From NCBI GenBank assembly GCA_034509925.1, contig CM067528.1, positions 12,482,501 through 12,546,500 on the forward strand: a DNA stretch of 64,000 bases. The letters run 5' to 3'. Source of the DNA: Hirudinaria manillensis. Lineage: Eukaryota; Annelida; Clitellata; Hirudinida; Hirudinidae. The notes beneath the pieces were generated by a model, which saw only the letters and a program-made list of their open reading frames with translations, ran no database searches and had not been told where the DNA came from. The position numbers were made by a program, and so were the translations under genes. This document shows, in pieces, positions 10,751 to 24,822 of this stretch (its first letter is position 1; every line of letters starts with the position of its first letter).

Positions 10751-13700
10751 TTAATGTTATATTTTTAGCTTTGCTTGTTTTCAAATCAGCACGTGGTGTT
10801 TTGTTTATCAAAATATCAGTTGACTTCGTGCTTATTAAAGGATCGATTTTAACTCAATTTAACTAATTGTTGGTCGGACCTTGTGTAACAACATTGTCAA
10901 TCATTTGTTTAGTTGATAATGTTGTGTTATCACCTCTGACGTGTTCCTACTCATTTTGAAGTGCACATCTTTCATACATTCTTTGAGCTGTTTCGTTTGA
11001 TCATCAGATTTGATCTATTTTTTAATTGTTATGTTGTGCCATATCAAATCAATGACTATCACTCTTATATCACCATCATTATCATCATCATCATCAGCAT
11101 CGCAAGATTTCTATTTGCTGATGACTGAGTTACTGATCATCTGAGTTACTATGTAGGTGTCGAAGGTAAACAGTCGAAGAGTTGCTTTTGTCACCTTGAT
11201 TAACGTATTCATCACCTTGATAATCATCATCTTTACTAACGTTATCACATTTATTAACGCGTTCATCACCTGATGCAAACCTCTGACCGTCTTGCCACCT
11301 GTAAATGTTGGCGTTCATTAAAGAAACTCCTTAAGAGTGCTAATGTGTGTGTGTCTCCACGAAAGGACACACGTTAGAATAATTTAACATAAATAATTAT
11401 TATTATAAATATATTACAAATAATATAAAATATTATTATTATTTGTTTATTGTCTCATGGACAATATCTTCATTTACGGATTTATATTCATTTTTTTATT
11501 TATTTTATTATATTTACGGATTTATCTTCATTTAATTACACTTGATATTTTAATAATTATATTTTTAAGATGTTGAGAGCTGTTGAATGATGAAGTGAAT
11601 AATGGCTTATTATTTATCACTTGATACAATTACCCCTAGCACTATTATATACATTAATATTATATATTATATTATATTATATTATATAATCACTATTAGC
11701 AGCTCATGGTTGACTTAAAACTGTGAACTAAAGATAATCATTTATTTCTCCACTAATATTGCTAAATTTAGAAAATACTTTTGTAAATCAGAAATAAATA
11801 CGTAGAAGCTATTGGCCAGAGCTGTCCATTTCCTGGCATACTCCAGGTAAATAGCTGTATGCAGGTATTTGGGTCATAATTTGGGTCATGGCATCGTTAT
11901 AATGTAATTGTTATGCATAACATTAACTTCTGAAAGTCAACAATGGCTTCTCTGTTTCACTGACGATTGTTGATGACGACAATTTTTTGATGACCAAAAC
12001 TGAAGAGTCCAAATGACGTCCAAACTGTTTATTGTTGACTCTTCATTTAGAGCCACTTGACAAGTTAAGCAAACAACTCTTGATTCTTTGTTCCACAGAT
12101 CGACCGACCGACCGACCGAATATCGCTTGTTATGATACTCGAGAATATTTTCTGATCCGATGTTGTAGTGTTTGGCTCTTGTCAATAAAGCACATGAGTT
12201 GCTGATGTCATAGCTTAAATACTCGAATGATTGTTTCAACTTTCACTTTTGTTGCCTGGCAGGAAGATAGGTTTGTTTCTAATGTCGTGAACTATCTATC
12301 ATTATATTTTCATCTTTGAGATGTTTACCACTCATACAAAGCAATAATACCTTTGGTTTGGACTTGAATTTCTTTGGAGTAAAGGGGCTGCCATGCATTC
12401 AAGACCTTGTTGTTGTTGTGAATTTGAATTTGATAATCATTCAAACAGTAAGAGCCTGGATACTTCACTGCTAATGATTTATGGCACTTGATGAATTCAA
12501 TTTCTAAAGAAAGCAGTAGAACTTCCTGTTGTTAGCAGTGACTTGTTGCCAAACCTAGTCTTGCATGCAAATGTGGAATTTTTTTTGGGCGGTATTTGAG
12601 AGAAAATTCTTGTTTGTCACGATCATTTCTGCCCTAAATTTTCTAAAAACTTTGAATAATTTTTGTGGGAGCATGTTATTGCATCTCATCATTCTCTGTC
12701 AGTCTTTTAGACGTTCTGTAAACAGAAGAAGAAGAAGAAGGATATTGGGGGAGTTTGTTCAGTGATGTGTCGGATGTGGGTGTCGTGCTCCGTTAGCACT
12801 TAAGAGATTCTGTTGTCCTGCATACCAGAAGTACATATATATATATGTATTTTTTTCATTTATAGTCGTAGATATTAATAAATCCTGGTGAAAAAGAATT
12901 AAATTGTATCAACTTGAAATTATTTTTAGGCTTTATTTATATTTTTATATATTTATGGATTTTCCAACAGATGTTTGCGTGTACTTTGCAAATGATCGGG
13001 CTACTAGGTTGGTGATGATGGTGATGATGATGATGACAGGTATGATAATGGTAGTGATGATGATGATGATGATGATGGGAATGTCTTGACGATTTGTTTT
13101 GTAAATGGAGTGTCTTTCTATTGAAAGTTTTGGCACATGTTAGTAGCTGTAATATAAATCACTATTTTTAAGCATATTATTATTATTTTTTTAAATTTTT
13201 ATTTAAAAATAACAAGTGTTTTTAAGGACGTTATAAATCATCGTAACAGAAAAAAAATACAGTAATCTTTCAATTGACTTGCATCTCGAAGAAAGAGTGG
13301 TTCGGATTTATTATTACAATATGTATTATACATCAAAGAAACATGAAAGAGACTTGTTGGGATACATCAATTGAAGCATCAAATTTGTCTTAAGCCTCTG
13401 CTAACATCTTCAAAATGCCATACATTGGAGTCAGCTTCATTCCTCTAACAATTTTTCTCAGTCAGGTATATTTGGGTCAAAGGTTTTTAACCTGGCCTAC
13501 ATTAACAAAACTTAATTTCTTATTTATCTATTTTATTTTAATTGATCACCAATAGAGTTATTAGACTGTGGTCTGACCTAGATTGATTAGGACCCATAGG
13601 ATGTATTCCATAAATAAACAGAGAGCATTGTCAATGATATGAATTTTTGGACAATATTTCAGCTTCACTATTTAACATGCTGTTGTTGTTGTTGTTGTTG

Positions 13701-14728
13701 AGTGTTGTTGTTGTTGTGAACTTTGACCCAAATGTTCACCTTGCATGCGTTTGCAGGTTTAGGCAGGTTTATGTACCTGTATGTAAACAACTTTTTCGCC
13801 AATTATGGATTTTTTTTTTAAATCATTTTTATTTTAAATCGGTTGAAAATTGGTTGAAGTTGCAAGAATGTTATTACTAGTAGTACTTTCGTAATCCCAT
13901 TTCATGCTCCCTTCGAATCTGCTTCTGGCATCTAGAGAAGTCTTGTGATGATTGTCATAATTTCTAATGCTTGATGTGGATGACATTGACCTTGTTGAAC
14001 TTCTTTCCCTGTCCCGATTCGAACGACCTTTACATTCTGCTGTAAGGTCGAATTTAGGGTCGCGTGAGAGTGTCACGATTTGTTTATTTAAGTTTTCCAT
14101 TCATCCTTTGAAGCTCCAACAATGTATGGTCGTGGTAGTTGTTATCAATTATAATAATAATTCAATTATAATAATCCTAATTGTGGCAATTAATGGGGAA
14201 ATATTTCGTCATCGTAAGAACTTTTGGTTGCTCGATGGCTGCCTATTGTAGTCATTGTATTTCAAACGCGCCATGGTGCGATGGTGTAGCGTAAGGCAGG
14301 GAGTTAAAAGCCAGTGACTCATTACGCGGAGACTTTACTTTGATTCGTTTGTTATTTGAACTGGTATTGTGGGTTATTATCAATAATAATAATAATAAGT
14401 TCACTTTATAAGGTGTGATAATCGAGGGTGCTTGTTGGCATGTTGAACGGCCTGTTACAGTGTTATGCTATATTCTCGTCATTTATAATTGCTTATCTCC
14501 CACTTCTTAACTTTCAGATTGCCAGCGAAAAGATAATAAACATTCATCGAGGGCTCGAATTATCGCTGGTGACTTAATAGGAATCCCCAAATCTCTCATT
14601 TTCTCTACATTGTTACCAGCACAACCAGTTTCATATTTTGGCATCCTTCCAATAAACAGCTCTTCCCCGAACCCATCCTATCTCCACCTCACCCCATCCC
14701 GTCACACTTGCGTCTCCAAGCCATCCAA

Positions 14729-17700
14729 ATGCCTCAGTGCTTGATGGAGCAGGATGAAACCCAGTGGGATCTCGTTCGCCTGGAACCTTACCTCCATCAG
14801 GTGAATTTTTGGTTTGTTTGTTTTTAGGTGAAAGAATATTGAGTTATTACTAAGTAAGTAATATAATTATATAATAATTATAATTATTATTAAGTAAGAT
14901 AACTATAAATTAATTATGGAGTAATTAATAAGGCAAGATGCTTTTTGCCTTACCAGGTGGCTTGAGACAAAAACACCTGTGAATGTAGTTTGCCTAATGT
15001 CTAATTTGGACCGAGCAAAAGTTTTGTTGTTACTGTTTATTGCTCATTAGCATAACCACTGCTCATTAGCATAACCATAATATTATTAGATTAATTCATA
15101 ATTCATTCCATAATTGCTTTCTTTAAAGCCAGACTGTTCATAACTTAGATGGCTGTTAGTTATTTATTGACTGGATTGCATTACTTATTATTATTGTTAT
15201 TATTATTATTATAATTATTATTATTATTAGTTACTATTAAAGATTGTATTCGTAATATTGGATATTAACCTAGTCTCCACAGTATTTAATCCACTTGAAA
15301 TGGACTTCAATTAACAAGTCTTAGACCATAAATAAACAATAAACTTGCATTTGAAAAACACGTCAACGTACATAAACAACTGTTCCTGGCAACAAATTGT
15401 TTCTCGGAAGACGACCAGAACCACACACAAACTTTCAAACAAAACTTCGATCGATCTCAAAACACACCTGTGAATTCGCCAAACAAGCAAGCATACTAAA
15501 CGTATGAAATCAAAACAAAGAGCTCATTTCGCACGGACACAACAAACAATTATTTTTGCACTGTCACCCTTTTTGTAAGCACGTCTTAAACTAAAATTAA
15601 TATTAATAAATCAATAAAATCGGAAATATTATAAGTCTGCCTGACTGCAATTAGTTTGGTGCAACTTAAGTTCTTAAGTTCTTGTAACCTCAACTTCTGA
15701 TGAAGTGTAGAATATAAAACTAATTGTGCTGGTTTGGGATTGGATGTTGTTATGATGTTGGTGTCCTGAAATTGTACCTATTGACCTTCCCGTCCTCATT
15801 ACGTGATCTGACCTAGTTAAGTCACTCTTTTAAACATTTTTTGAGCATTTTTATGAGTTGAATTTCTGTTTTTTTATGTTTTTTAAATCAAATGGATGAT
15901 GATTGCCAGTTGAAAGTGATTTTGGAACATAAATTGCTTATCTTCAGAATTACTCTTGCAACAAAGCAAATCGTTTGTTTGTTTGAATTAGTAAAAATTG
16001 ATTCAAAAAAAGTGACTGGAAGACTAAAAATAGTGACATTTTATCTTTTTTTTTTGGTTGTTTGTCCATTAATTCTAGATTTGTAAACAGAAAAAAGTGA
16101 TTTGAAGTTATAATAACAGCAGGCAAACAATAAGAGTTTGTCTTGGTACGTTTGTTACTTATTACGTAATGATTCCCAGGGGTCTCTTTGTTATGGTGTT
16201 CAGTCAACAAGCAACCATTGAAGGAATGGAATTGAGCAGGTTCAATGTCTGCATTTTGAAAGACTCTCTTTTATTTATGATTCTTTTTTCATGTATTTTC
16301 ATCTCTCATTTATGAGTGCTCTTCTTGGGATTTCAGTTTATTTTTATTTATTTATTTATTTATCTATTAACCACTTTAAATGTTGTTTTTTTATTATTAT
16401 AAATAATAAAATTTCAAATAAATAGTGTGATAATAATCATCATTCAGGTCGGAGGTCATTCCATGATGCTAAGATTTGATGAGAACACAGTCTGCAAGTC
16501 ATTGAATCCCAGAGAGCATCACTTTTACAAAACCATGCCCTACGAGATGAGGGAGTTCACTCCCCAATACAAAGGTATTTCAGTGCATTTAATTATTTTT
16601 TTTTTATGAGTTTATTAAGTTATCAAAGCAACTGAAAGAACAAATAGCAAATTGAACATGTACAATATTAAACAAACAATTATGTACAATTATAACACAA
16701 TGAAACAAATGAACTTAAAATACAAAATAAACTCATAGGGTCAGTCTTAAGGAATCACCCAGTAATGTGACCCCAGTGAATTTCTATTTGATAGCTGAGT
16801 TTTTTTGTATCTTTGCATGTTCTCAATCTTGCCAATTCATAACAAATTAACTCTTAACAAATCGTCAATATGTTTAGATTCTGATAGGTTAATTGGTAGA
16901 AAATTAGTCCATCCAAATGATCATAAAAAGGATATATAATATGTTAATAAGGTAATAATAATAATAATAATAATAACATGTGAGTGCAGAGATAATGAAA
17001 TGTGAAAGTACTGAAATCTCTTGTTGAGAATTCATCCTTGTCAAACTACTAGGAAAGAGAGTCATTTTGTTAAAAGCCGTTTTGGATTTGTGAGATGATT
17101 GGTTTAAAAAGGGGCCTCTGCAAGGTCTTTGCATTGAGATGAACTGTAAGCCTGGAGTAAAGCCTTGAAGACCACCAGACATACGCCACTCTAATCAACC
17201 GAATTATTATTATTATTATTATTATTAAACAAAATATTCATTCATCGTCCATCCATTGTTCACTTGCTGTTGGTCATCGAATGAATTTCACGTTTTTATA
17301 AAGAGCATTATGAATGTACAATGAGTCCAAGAAGCCACCATCCATCCATCCATCCACCCATCCATCCATCCACCCATCCATCCATCCATCCACCCATCCA
17401 TCCATCCATCCACCCATCCATCCACCCATCCATCCATCCACCCATCCATCCATTAAGCCACCATTAATCTGAATCTGAGACTAACATTAATGCTCACTTC
17501 CTATGAATTTTTTTGTTTCCTGCTCGAATTAATTAATTATTTTAAGACTTTACAAAACAAAGTAATAATAAGTTAAGAGACGATCATCATCATCATCACC
17601 AAGAGGATGTTAGCAATGCTTCTTTCACGACGGATTCAGGAACCGTCGAAGTAAACGTCCACGAGGACAGCAGGGGTTACATCACCCTCATCGCACGTCC

Positions 17701-20700
17701 GCTTTCCAAGAGCTCCAACGTCGCCTCGCTGCCCTCGCTGCCGTCGAGGGAGGACGTTCCCCACGCGTCCGAAGAGGAAGAGGAGGAGGACGAGGCCAGG
17801 CTCGGAAAAGTCTCCAACGACGACGCCGACGACGGCTTCGACGAGTGTCAACACAGGTTGGTGTTTTTGTTTTGTTTCGTAGTTTAGGCAGACGGACCAA
17901 CGAAGGAAAGTGCTTTAAACTAAACGGCCAATTAATTTTAAATTATAAGAAATTAAAACGTGACTCAAAAGTAATGAAACAAGCCAGAAAGAAGTCAGTG
18001 GATAGAGACATCCTTAACCTTTTGTTCCATTCTGGCCTTTTTGCCACCCTGCTATTTATTAATGCACTAAATATTACATTGACATTCAAAATAGATCATC
18101 CATTGACATATAAACATGCATCAAGTGGAACCACCTTAGCAGATCCATATCAAGCTTCTATTTTTTTTTTTAAATTTAATGATTTTCACTGATCTGAAGG
18201 GTACTCATTAGAAAATGTTCCAATCTGTCTGGTCAAGCCATTGTAAAATGTTACTTCTTCAGCTAACGATTTTGTTCCTTGCAGATTCAGAATGAGGCGC
18301 ACTGGAAGCATCGAGATAGAACAGTTTGCAATGAGGTCCAGTCTCACCCAGACCACGTTCAAGGATTGCACCACGGACGTTTATGCAACCACGAGAAATC
18401 TCTGGAACCTCCAGTGTCACAAGCAGCAACTCACGAAATTACGTCAGGCGGGTCTAGGCCAGACTTCCAACAGTCAGTCCACGCCTGTCGCTTATTATAA
18501 TAATAACTATTGTTGTAACCCAGGGTTCTGATGAATTATTTAACGTAAGGATATCTTTATTGGAAGATAAATACAAGTACGGCCAGAGGATTTGGTCTAT
18601 TTGCAATTGCCGTCCCGATCGGAGCTGCCTAATGACTCGAATCGCTAGATACGAGATAAAAGATTCTGAATATTAACTAAACTTAATTAATTAATTAATT
18701 AATGTCAGGGATCCAGAGTCGAGATTCGGAAAGTTTGATGATTTTTCTTTTCTTGTTTTTGAAAGGATTCATTTTGCTGGAAAACCTGACCTGGAACATG
18801 CAGTGCCCGTGCATTCTCGATCTCAAGATGGGTACGAGACAGCACGGAGACGACGCCTCGGAGCAGAAGAGACTCAGTCAGATCAAGAAGTGTCAGCTGT
18901 CGACTTCGGGCAACCTCGGACTTAGAATCTGCGGCATGCAGGTTGTTTGCAATGCTTTGTCGAATGGGTGTGACACAATGCTTGCATATGTATTACTGTT
19001 GGATCCTTGGATCCACAGATAATTAACGAATAATTAAATTATATTGCTAATTAATTAATTTAATAATTACTAACTATTACTAACATTACTAATCTGCCTC
19101 CCTCACCATGGGGTCAATAAAGATGGATTTACTTTTATTTGGAGACAATGACTGCTGACAATGACTTTGGTTGCTTTCTTATGTGGAATGAAAAATATGC
19201 AAGCATTGTGGTTATTATTATTATTATTATTATTATCATTATTATTATTACTATTATTATTACTGGTAAGTAATTTGGTAAGATGGCAAGCAGCATTGCT
19301 TTCTGATTTGTTATGCTCGTTAAAGTAAATTTAACTTTTTTAATTTAATTTCTCCTTTTCAGGTTTACAGAATCGACAAGAGAGAATACATTTGTCACAG
19401 TAAATATTACGGTCGCAGGCTGAACGTGGACGGAGTCCGAGAAACGTTGTTTCAATTCCTTTACAACGGAGTTAAGACCAGAAAGGATCTCGTCAAGCCT
19501 ATAATAACGCGACTGAAGAGGTTGCTGAAGATGCTGTCCAGACAGGACTCCTTTAGGTTCTATTCCAGTTCGCTCCTCATCATGTACGACGGAGTGAAAT
19601 GGCCGCACAAAGACGACGAAGAAGACGAAAAGGACGTCGAGAACGAAGAAAACGCCGACAGGACCGGATGCTCGTGCGGGCGTTGCGGCGAAGACGAAAA
19701 GAAAAGGAGCGACTGTCGCGCGGACGACGGAAGGTGGGAGGGTTGCGACAGGGATAGCGGAGGAGAGGACGATCTGGCCAGCGATCATGAGGAAGAAAAT
19801 GCCTGCTGCAAGAACAGAAATCACACTTCTCGACAAAGGAACAGCAGAGGATTCAGAGGCAAAAGTCTGGAAAGGGAAGCAACTGAAAACGTTTTAGAAG
19901 ACTTTAAGGGCGAGTCGGTCACCTCGAAGAAGGACGAAGTCAGAAGCCCCAGGTCAGAGGTCAAACCACCCGGGCCTCCGACCGAGGAAGGAGCATTCGA
20001 CGACGACGAAGACGAAGTGGACAGAACGAAATCCGACGACGACGTTTCCGACTTCGATGAAAACGTCGAGCCCAAGGTGGAGGAGGATGAGGAAGAGGAT
20101 GTCGGCAGTAGGAAAGACGAATCCAATGCCTTAACGGAGGCGAGAGAAGCCCATTGCTCGGACCGTTCCGCAGAGTCGAGTCGCGACTGCCACGTTTGTC
20201 ACGATTCCAAACTCGAACGTCACGACGCTTCCGACTTTTCGTCGTCCTGCGACGAAGAAGACACAGACGACGAAGACTACGACGACGGCAACTACCGCAA
20301 CTCGAAGTGCTGCGACCTTCCCTCCGTCAAAGTGAGGATGATCGACTTCGCTCACGCGACTCACAAGGGATTCGCCGAGGACAAGACGACGCACGTGGGT
20401 CCGGATCACGGATACATGTTCGGACTGAAGAATCTCATAACTCTCTTCCGGGAACAATCCGGGAAGTCTCATCCGAAGCTCCGGTTGAGATTCGGCGCGG
20501 AGTCGCAGGAAAGCGGTCGACCCGACCCGAGGACCGAAGCCGAGGACAAAACCCGACCTCCGCCTCCTCCAGATTCCTCGGCGACGAAGCAGTCTTCCCA
20601 ATTCCCCACGAGGATGAGATGCCACTCGCTGAAGCTCAACAGGTTCAAAGTCGAGAAGCTACAAGAACCGGTCAGACTCCCTCTGCCCCTGAAGAACGTC

Positions 20701-20835
20701 GAACTGAAATTTCGTGAAGCCTGTAAAGGTTTTGCAGACCCGAAGTCGGGTTTGCAGTCGGGAAACGCGTGCGACGACGAAGGCGGAGGTCAGAACGCGT
20801 CCCTTGCAGAAGAGCAGGGAAGAGTGGAAAAATAA
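14729..20835 (+). CDS. IP6K: Inositol hexakisphosphate kinase with large acidic insert
   Basis: Phosphorylates InsP6 to 5-InsP7 (inositol polyphosphate kinase family). Six exons join in phase: 14729-14800, 16448-16574, 17640-17856, 18285-18472 (donor uncertain), 18766-18941 and 19363-20835; 750 residues. The start ATG at 14729 precedes the [12 protein letters not shown] segment typical of IP6K N-termini. The catalytic PxxxDxKxG motif reads PCILDLKMG (about residues 216-224), followed by TRQHGDDAS. Later landmarks are [13 protein letters not shown] (about 326-338) and [11 protein letters not shown] (from about 586), which carries the metal-binding Asp. Between the last two lies about 240 residues rich in D, E, K, R and S; mammalian IP6Ks also have a variable insert here, but shorter as far as I recall. 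Exon 3 also carries an acidic stretch ([14 protein letters not shown]). The exon 4 donor is weak: GTCAGT after 18472 gives the right phase, but GTCTAG after 18451 would too. Exons are much more GC- and CpG-rich than the introns. Confidence 0.93.
17338..17456. repeat. (CATC)n / CATCCACC minisatellite in IP6K intron
   Basis: About 29 tetranucleotides with a higher-order pattern in which CACC replaces one CATC every few units, inside the intron between IP6K exons 2 and 3. Confidence 0.95.
19204..19266. repeat. (TTA)n microsatellite in IP6K intron 5
   Basis: About 19 ATT triplets with single substitutions, 100 bp before the last IP6K exon. Confidence 0.9.
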
Positions 20836-23031
20836 TTTGGAAAAAATATTTTATTTGGTTTCTTGGATGTCAATTTTGTTATTTCACATACTGCATTCCC
20901 AAGTGCAGTGCTCATCATATAAGGGCATGTGTAATAGAATCCCAGTTGCCGTTCTTCCGACGTCGTCGCCGTCTCTGACGCTGCCGGAAGCTGCGATGCC
21001 CGTCGCGGCGACGGAAATCGGCTGCCGAGATTCGACGAAGACGCGCATGCGAAAATATTTTGACGCGAAATCATCACCGCGTGACCTTGACTTCGGTCTA
21101 TCCATTCCTGTTTTAACTTTTATTTTAAGGCTTTTTATACTGTCGTGTTATGATTTTTGTCTTTTGGTCCTCAGGAGATCTGCATCTCTTCTGCATTATT
21201 TTACGGATTCTGAGCAGACGGCTTTTGCTAAGTCGAGAAAGTTCCTTTTCAGAAGGATGTCGCAAGTGGATGTTGACGTCGGTCGATAGATTGCACCCCC
21301 ATTCCACTACATTCTCAGACTCCCCACGAACAAGCACGTCGCACCGCATTCATTCTTTTGTGCAAATACTCCTGGAAAGTCTTTGCGACGTCGATTTTTT
21401 GGAGGCGTCCGTCGGATTAGTCCGCACCTAGGCTTCGTTAGACGTCTGCCGACTTACTCATATCCGTAATTCGTTAGGACATTTCGAGAACTAAATCGTC
21501 GTCTTTTGTTCGAGACGTTATGCATTTATCATGTTTTCCCCCATAGAAGTTTAGTCTTGAATTCGTGCCAAGTGGACGTTCAATTCCCATGGGTTGGAAA
21601 TACTGCTTTTGTTGCACCAATGATAAACATTGTTTTAAGCTTAGTCTGTCCAGTAACTTCATTTTTAGTTTTATTTGGTCCGCGAGACGGCGACTCGTTC
21701 GGAAGGTTTGCGTCTCTCGGAGCGCGACCTCCTCTCTTTTATTCGTCCTTTCATTACGTCGCCGACGCGTTTCTTCGCGGCGGTCGTCCGTGTCCGTCGT
21801 CCGAGCGTTTCCGTTCGTGCCCCCGTGATCGTCGCCACGAGGGCCCTTCCGTTGCTACCGGTAACAAGTGGGTGTGAATAAAGAGTGAACTTTATGTAAA
21901 CAAACATCTTATTAAGATGTTCTGTCGTCAATGGACTTGACTTGGTGAATGTAAATCCACTGTTGCTTTGCTGCATTGCAATCCTCTCAACTGCATCCCA
22001 AAATCTAGGTTGTAATGGAGCTAGTTTGTGGTTTAAAGTTTTAATTGTCTCAGACAACACCTAATACAGAAAACAATGATTTAATATGACTAAGATAATG
22101 GTTAAGATTATTTACACAAAATATATAGGTACTGGTCCTCGATGCATAACAATGAGCGAACGAGCGACGGGTTTTGCGACGTCGACGTGGCAGACGACGA
22201 GCAAAGAATCGGGAGATCGCTTCGTTGTCGAGCAGGAGGAAGTGGAAATGTTGCTCATCAAAATAAAGGAATGACTTGAGTTTTGGACTTCAAACGACCA
22301 TCAACACGATGAAAGCAAAAAATAACTGACAGACGTCACGACGTTACGATCGATGTCGTCGCCGTCGTCATTGTTTTCACATAATCTGCAATAAATCATA
22401 GTCACGAGAACTTGAATAAAGCAACGTTTTGCCAAGAATAGAAACGAAAACGCTGCTGGAAAAAGATGAGTTTGATAAGATGGTTAAAAGTAAGCAAAGA
22501 ATTTTGCTAGTGTTTTTCTGCCAAATAATGACTTAGACAACAAAATACTGTCAAAATGAAAGAACTAAAGCAATTGCACGGGCATGACTCGTTGTTGACG
22601 TCGTCGCGCAGGTGGCCATTTAAATTAAAACATTGGCAAAACATTTGAAACACCTTCGACGAGATAAAGAATCTTTTTTGAACCTGGCGGCCATGCTGAA
22701 ACGATCCCAGTAAGTTGTCATGGTAACATTTAATAAGAGAGACGGGCGATCACATGAATCTTTTGATCCTCTCGGCGGTCACTTGCGATTGGACGGCTGG
22801 TGGCGATGAAATTTGAAATCAAAGGTTAGAGGTCGTTAATATTGTTGCTTTTTTTCCTTGTAAATAAATTAAAAGTTCGTTGCGTGAGACCAACCTTGAT
22901 TGAGGGCCTTCAAAGCAATTACTTCTCTTTGTGAAGAGGAGTTTGAAGCATTCTCAGTATTTAAGCTGCCAATTACACGTATAATTACACGGCTTATTAT
23001 TTGCATCTGGCAAACAACTCGAGCAATTTAT
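20836..23031. other. CpG-rich intergenic/3' UTR region between convergent genes
   Basis: Between the IP6K stop and the DHHC stop. Sub-blocks around 20940-21080, 21220-21450, 21680-21850 and 22150-22380 are rich in CG dinucleotides (gtcgtcgccgtc, cgcgacc, tcgtcgccacg), unlike the surrounding AT-rich DNA. Several open frames exist but none shows a recognisable domain, and frames on both strands are equally long. Most simply this is a long IP6K 3' UTR; AATAAA occurs near 21877. Confidence 0.45.
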
Positions 23032-24765
23032 TTATTTATTTATTAAATAGATTGCGATGGCTTCGACATGTTCATAATTTGAAATAATTTGAAAATGAAA
23101 CAAGCCGAGAAGTAATTTTGGCGAACTTTGAACTGACCCGGTTTTAGATGGTTGAACGGGAACAGATTTAGTTTCGATCTTCGGGGCACTGCCCAGGGTG
23201 ACCAGCGTGGAGTTCTCCATGGAACGATAACCGATCGGTATCGGCGATATTCGGGCCGTGTAAGTCACGCCATCTCCCATGCTTTAAAGCCAACAAATGC
23301 TCACTCAGTAAGATAACGATATCATCAATTAATAATAATAAATTTTAATAATTAATTAATAATTCTAAAAATAAATGAGTGAAAACAAACTCTGTAAAAA
23401 CTGGAATGAACCACAAGAGTGGTGATCTGCCAAAGACTTCAATGAAATTCTTCTTGCATCCCTTGTTGTATGCGTTTTTGTCCGGACCCGACCTGAACGA
23501 CGGAGCCCTGAGAGACTCTAAAAGATTAAGAACTGAATTTAAGAAATGAATTTCTAATAGGCTCACGTCGTCAGACACGTGAAGAGTGCCTCGGATCAAG
23601 CAGTAATATTACTTAACATCTTAATTGGTATCATTACTATCATGCAATCATAAGAACACCGCACTTTTCCTTAATAATAAACAAGGCATCTTTTAGCACA
23701 TGCTGTTAACGTAGATTGCCTTTAAAGCATCTCTGATTTATCAGTTGATAAAACCAATTAATCCTAGAATGTTGAATAAGTTGAAAAGTCACTAACGAGT
23801 AGGAAATTTAAATTAAAAGATAAATTAAAAATTAAAAGTTAACCTAAACAAGAATACTCGAAAATAAACAAACAAACAAACAAACCGAGGGTGGTTCTGT
23901 TTTTTAAAATGAGATCGACGTGAAAAAGGACCAGGGTTATTAAGGACAACATAACCGGCATGTCAACGAGGAATAGCACCATGACGAGACTATCGCCGTG
24001 AAAATCATTTTTCTGGATTCAAAAAAAAAACAAAATTTTAAATTTTGTCGAAATGCAGGTCAAACTACAAGCAAAAATAAATTAAATAAAGATGATTATA
24101 TTAACCAGAAATTAAAAAAACAAATAATAAATAAATGAACAAAATAGGATGATAGAGGAATAAGCTTCACAAGCTATTTGGCAGAATACTGCTTGTACAG
24201 TGAACATAAAACAGTACTGGTTGAAAGTCAAGGATGGGGAACCAAAATCCAAACACAGAAAGAAGGACCATTCTGAGAATTTTAAGCACCAATCGATTGA
24301 TTGATTGATTGATTGATTGACCTAGGGTGGTTCGATTGTTGACAATCAGGTAGAGGTGGTACGAGAAGAGGGTGAGTAGACTGATGGTGAACATGATGCT
24401 GATGAAGAAGAGGAAGAGCACGTGGAACCTGCTGTAACCTTCCGTCGACAAATTCATCTGTCGATGTCGTGGTGCGGGAAAATAAAAATAAAGCAAGAAA
24501 AATCACAGACCAGAAAATCATGACCAGAATCGTGTGCGAGATAATTATGCAACGTGGATGATATTTATTACCAGAGTAATGTTTTTACTGCCATCTGTTG
24601 CAAGCAATTGTTAATTACATGCTTCTAAGGGGGAGCTCTGCCATTAAGGAAAATAGGCAATTAAATCTAATTAATTTAAAGAGATTAATTAACATTTCAA
24701 TGCTGGCAGCAATCCTGGCACAAAATTTGATGACAATGGTAATTATGGCAATGAAGACGATCATG

Positions 24766-24822
<57 letters not shown>

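Larger units (their letters stand above)
5925..14728. other. 8.8-kb intergenic stretch, no gene recognised
   Basis: I find no conserved exon on either strand. It holds several GAT-type microsatellites (around 9000-9030, 9165-9262, 10638-10750 and 13013-13077), an ATATAT run near 12835 and AT-rich unique sequence. Untranslated 5' exons of IP6K could lie in the right part but cannot be recognised without transcripts. Confidence 0.5.

Noticed and set aside
20131-20717. Long Arg- and Val-rich frames on both strands within IP6K exon 6
   Set aside because: Shadows of the CpG-rich acidic coding region; GAC/GAA codons give few stops in other frames. The IP6K frame alone contains family motifs.
21506-21877. 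123-residue plus-strand frame in the CpG-rich block
   Set aside because: Cys/Ser/Arg-rich composition with no domain, overlapping equally long frames on the other strand; kept only as a note on the CpG-rich region.
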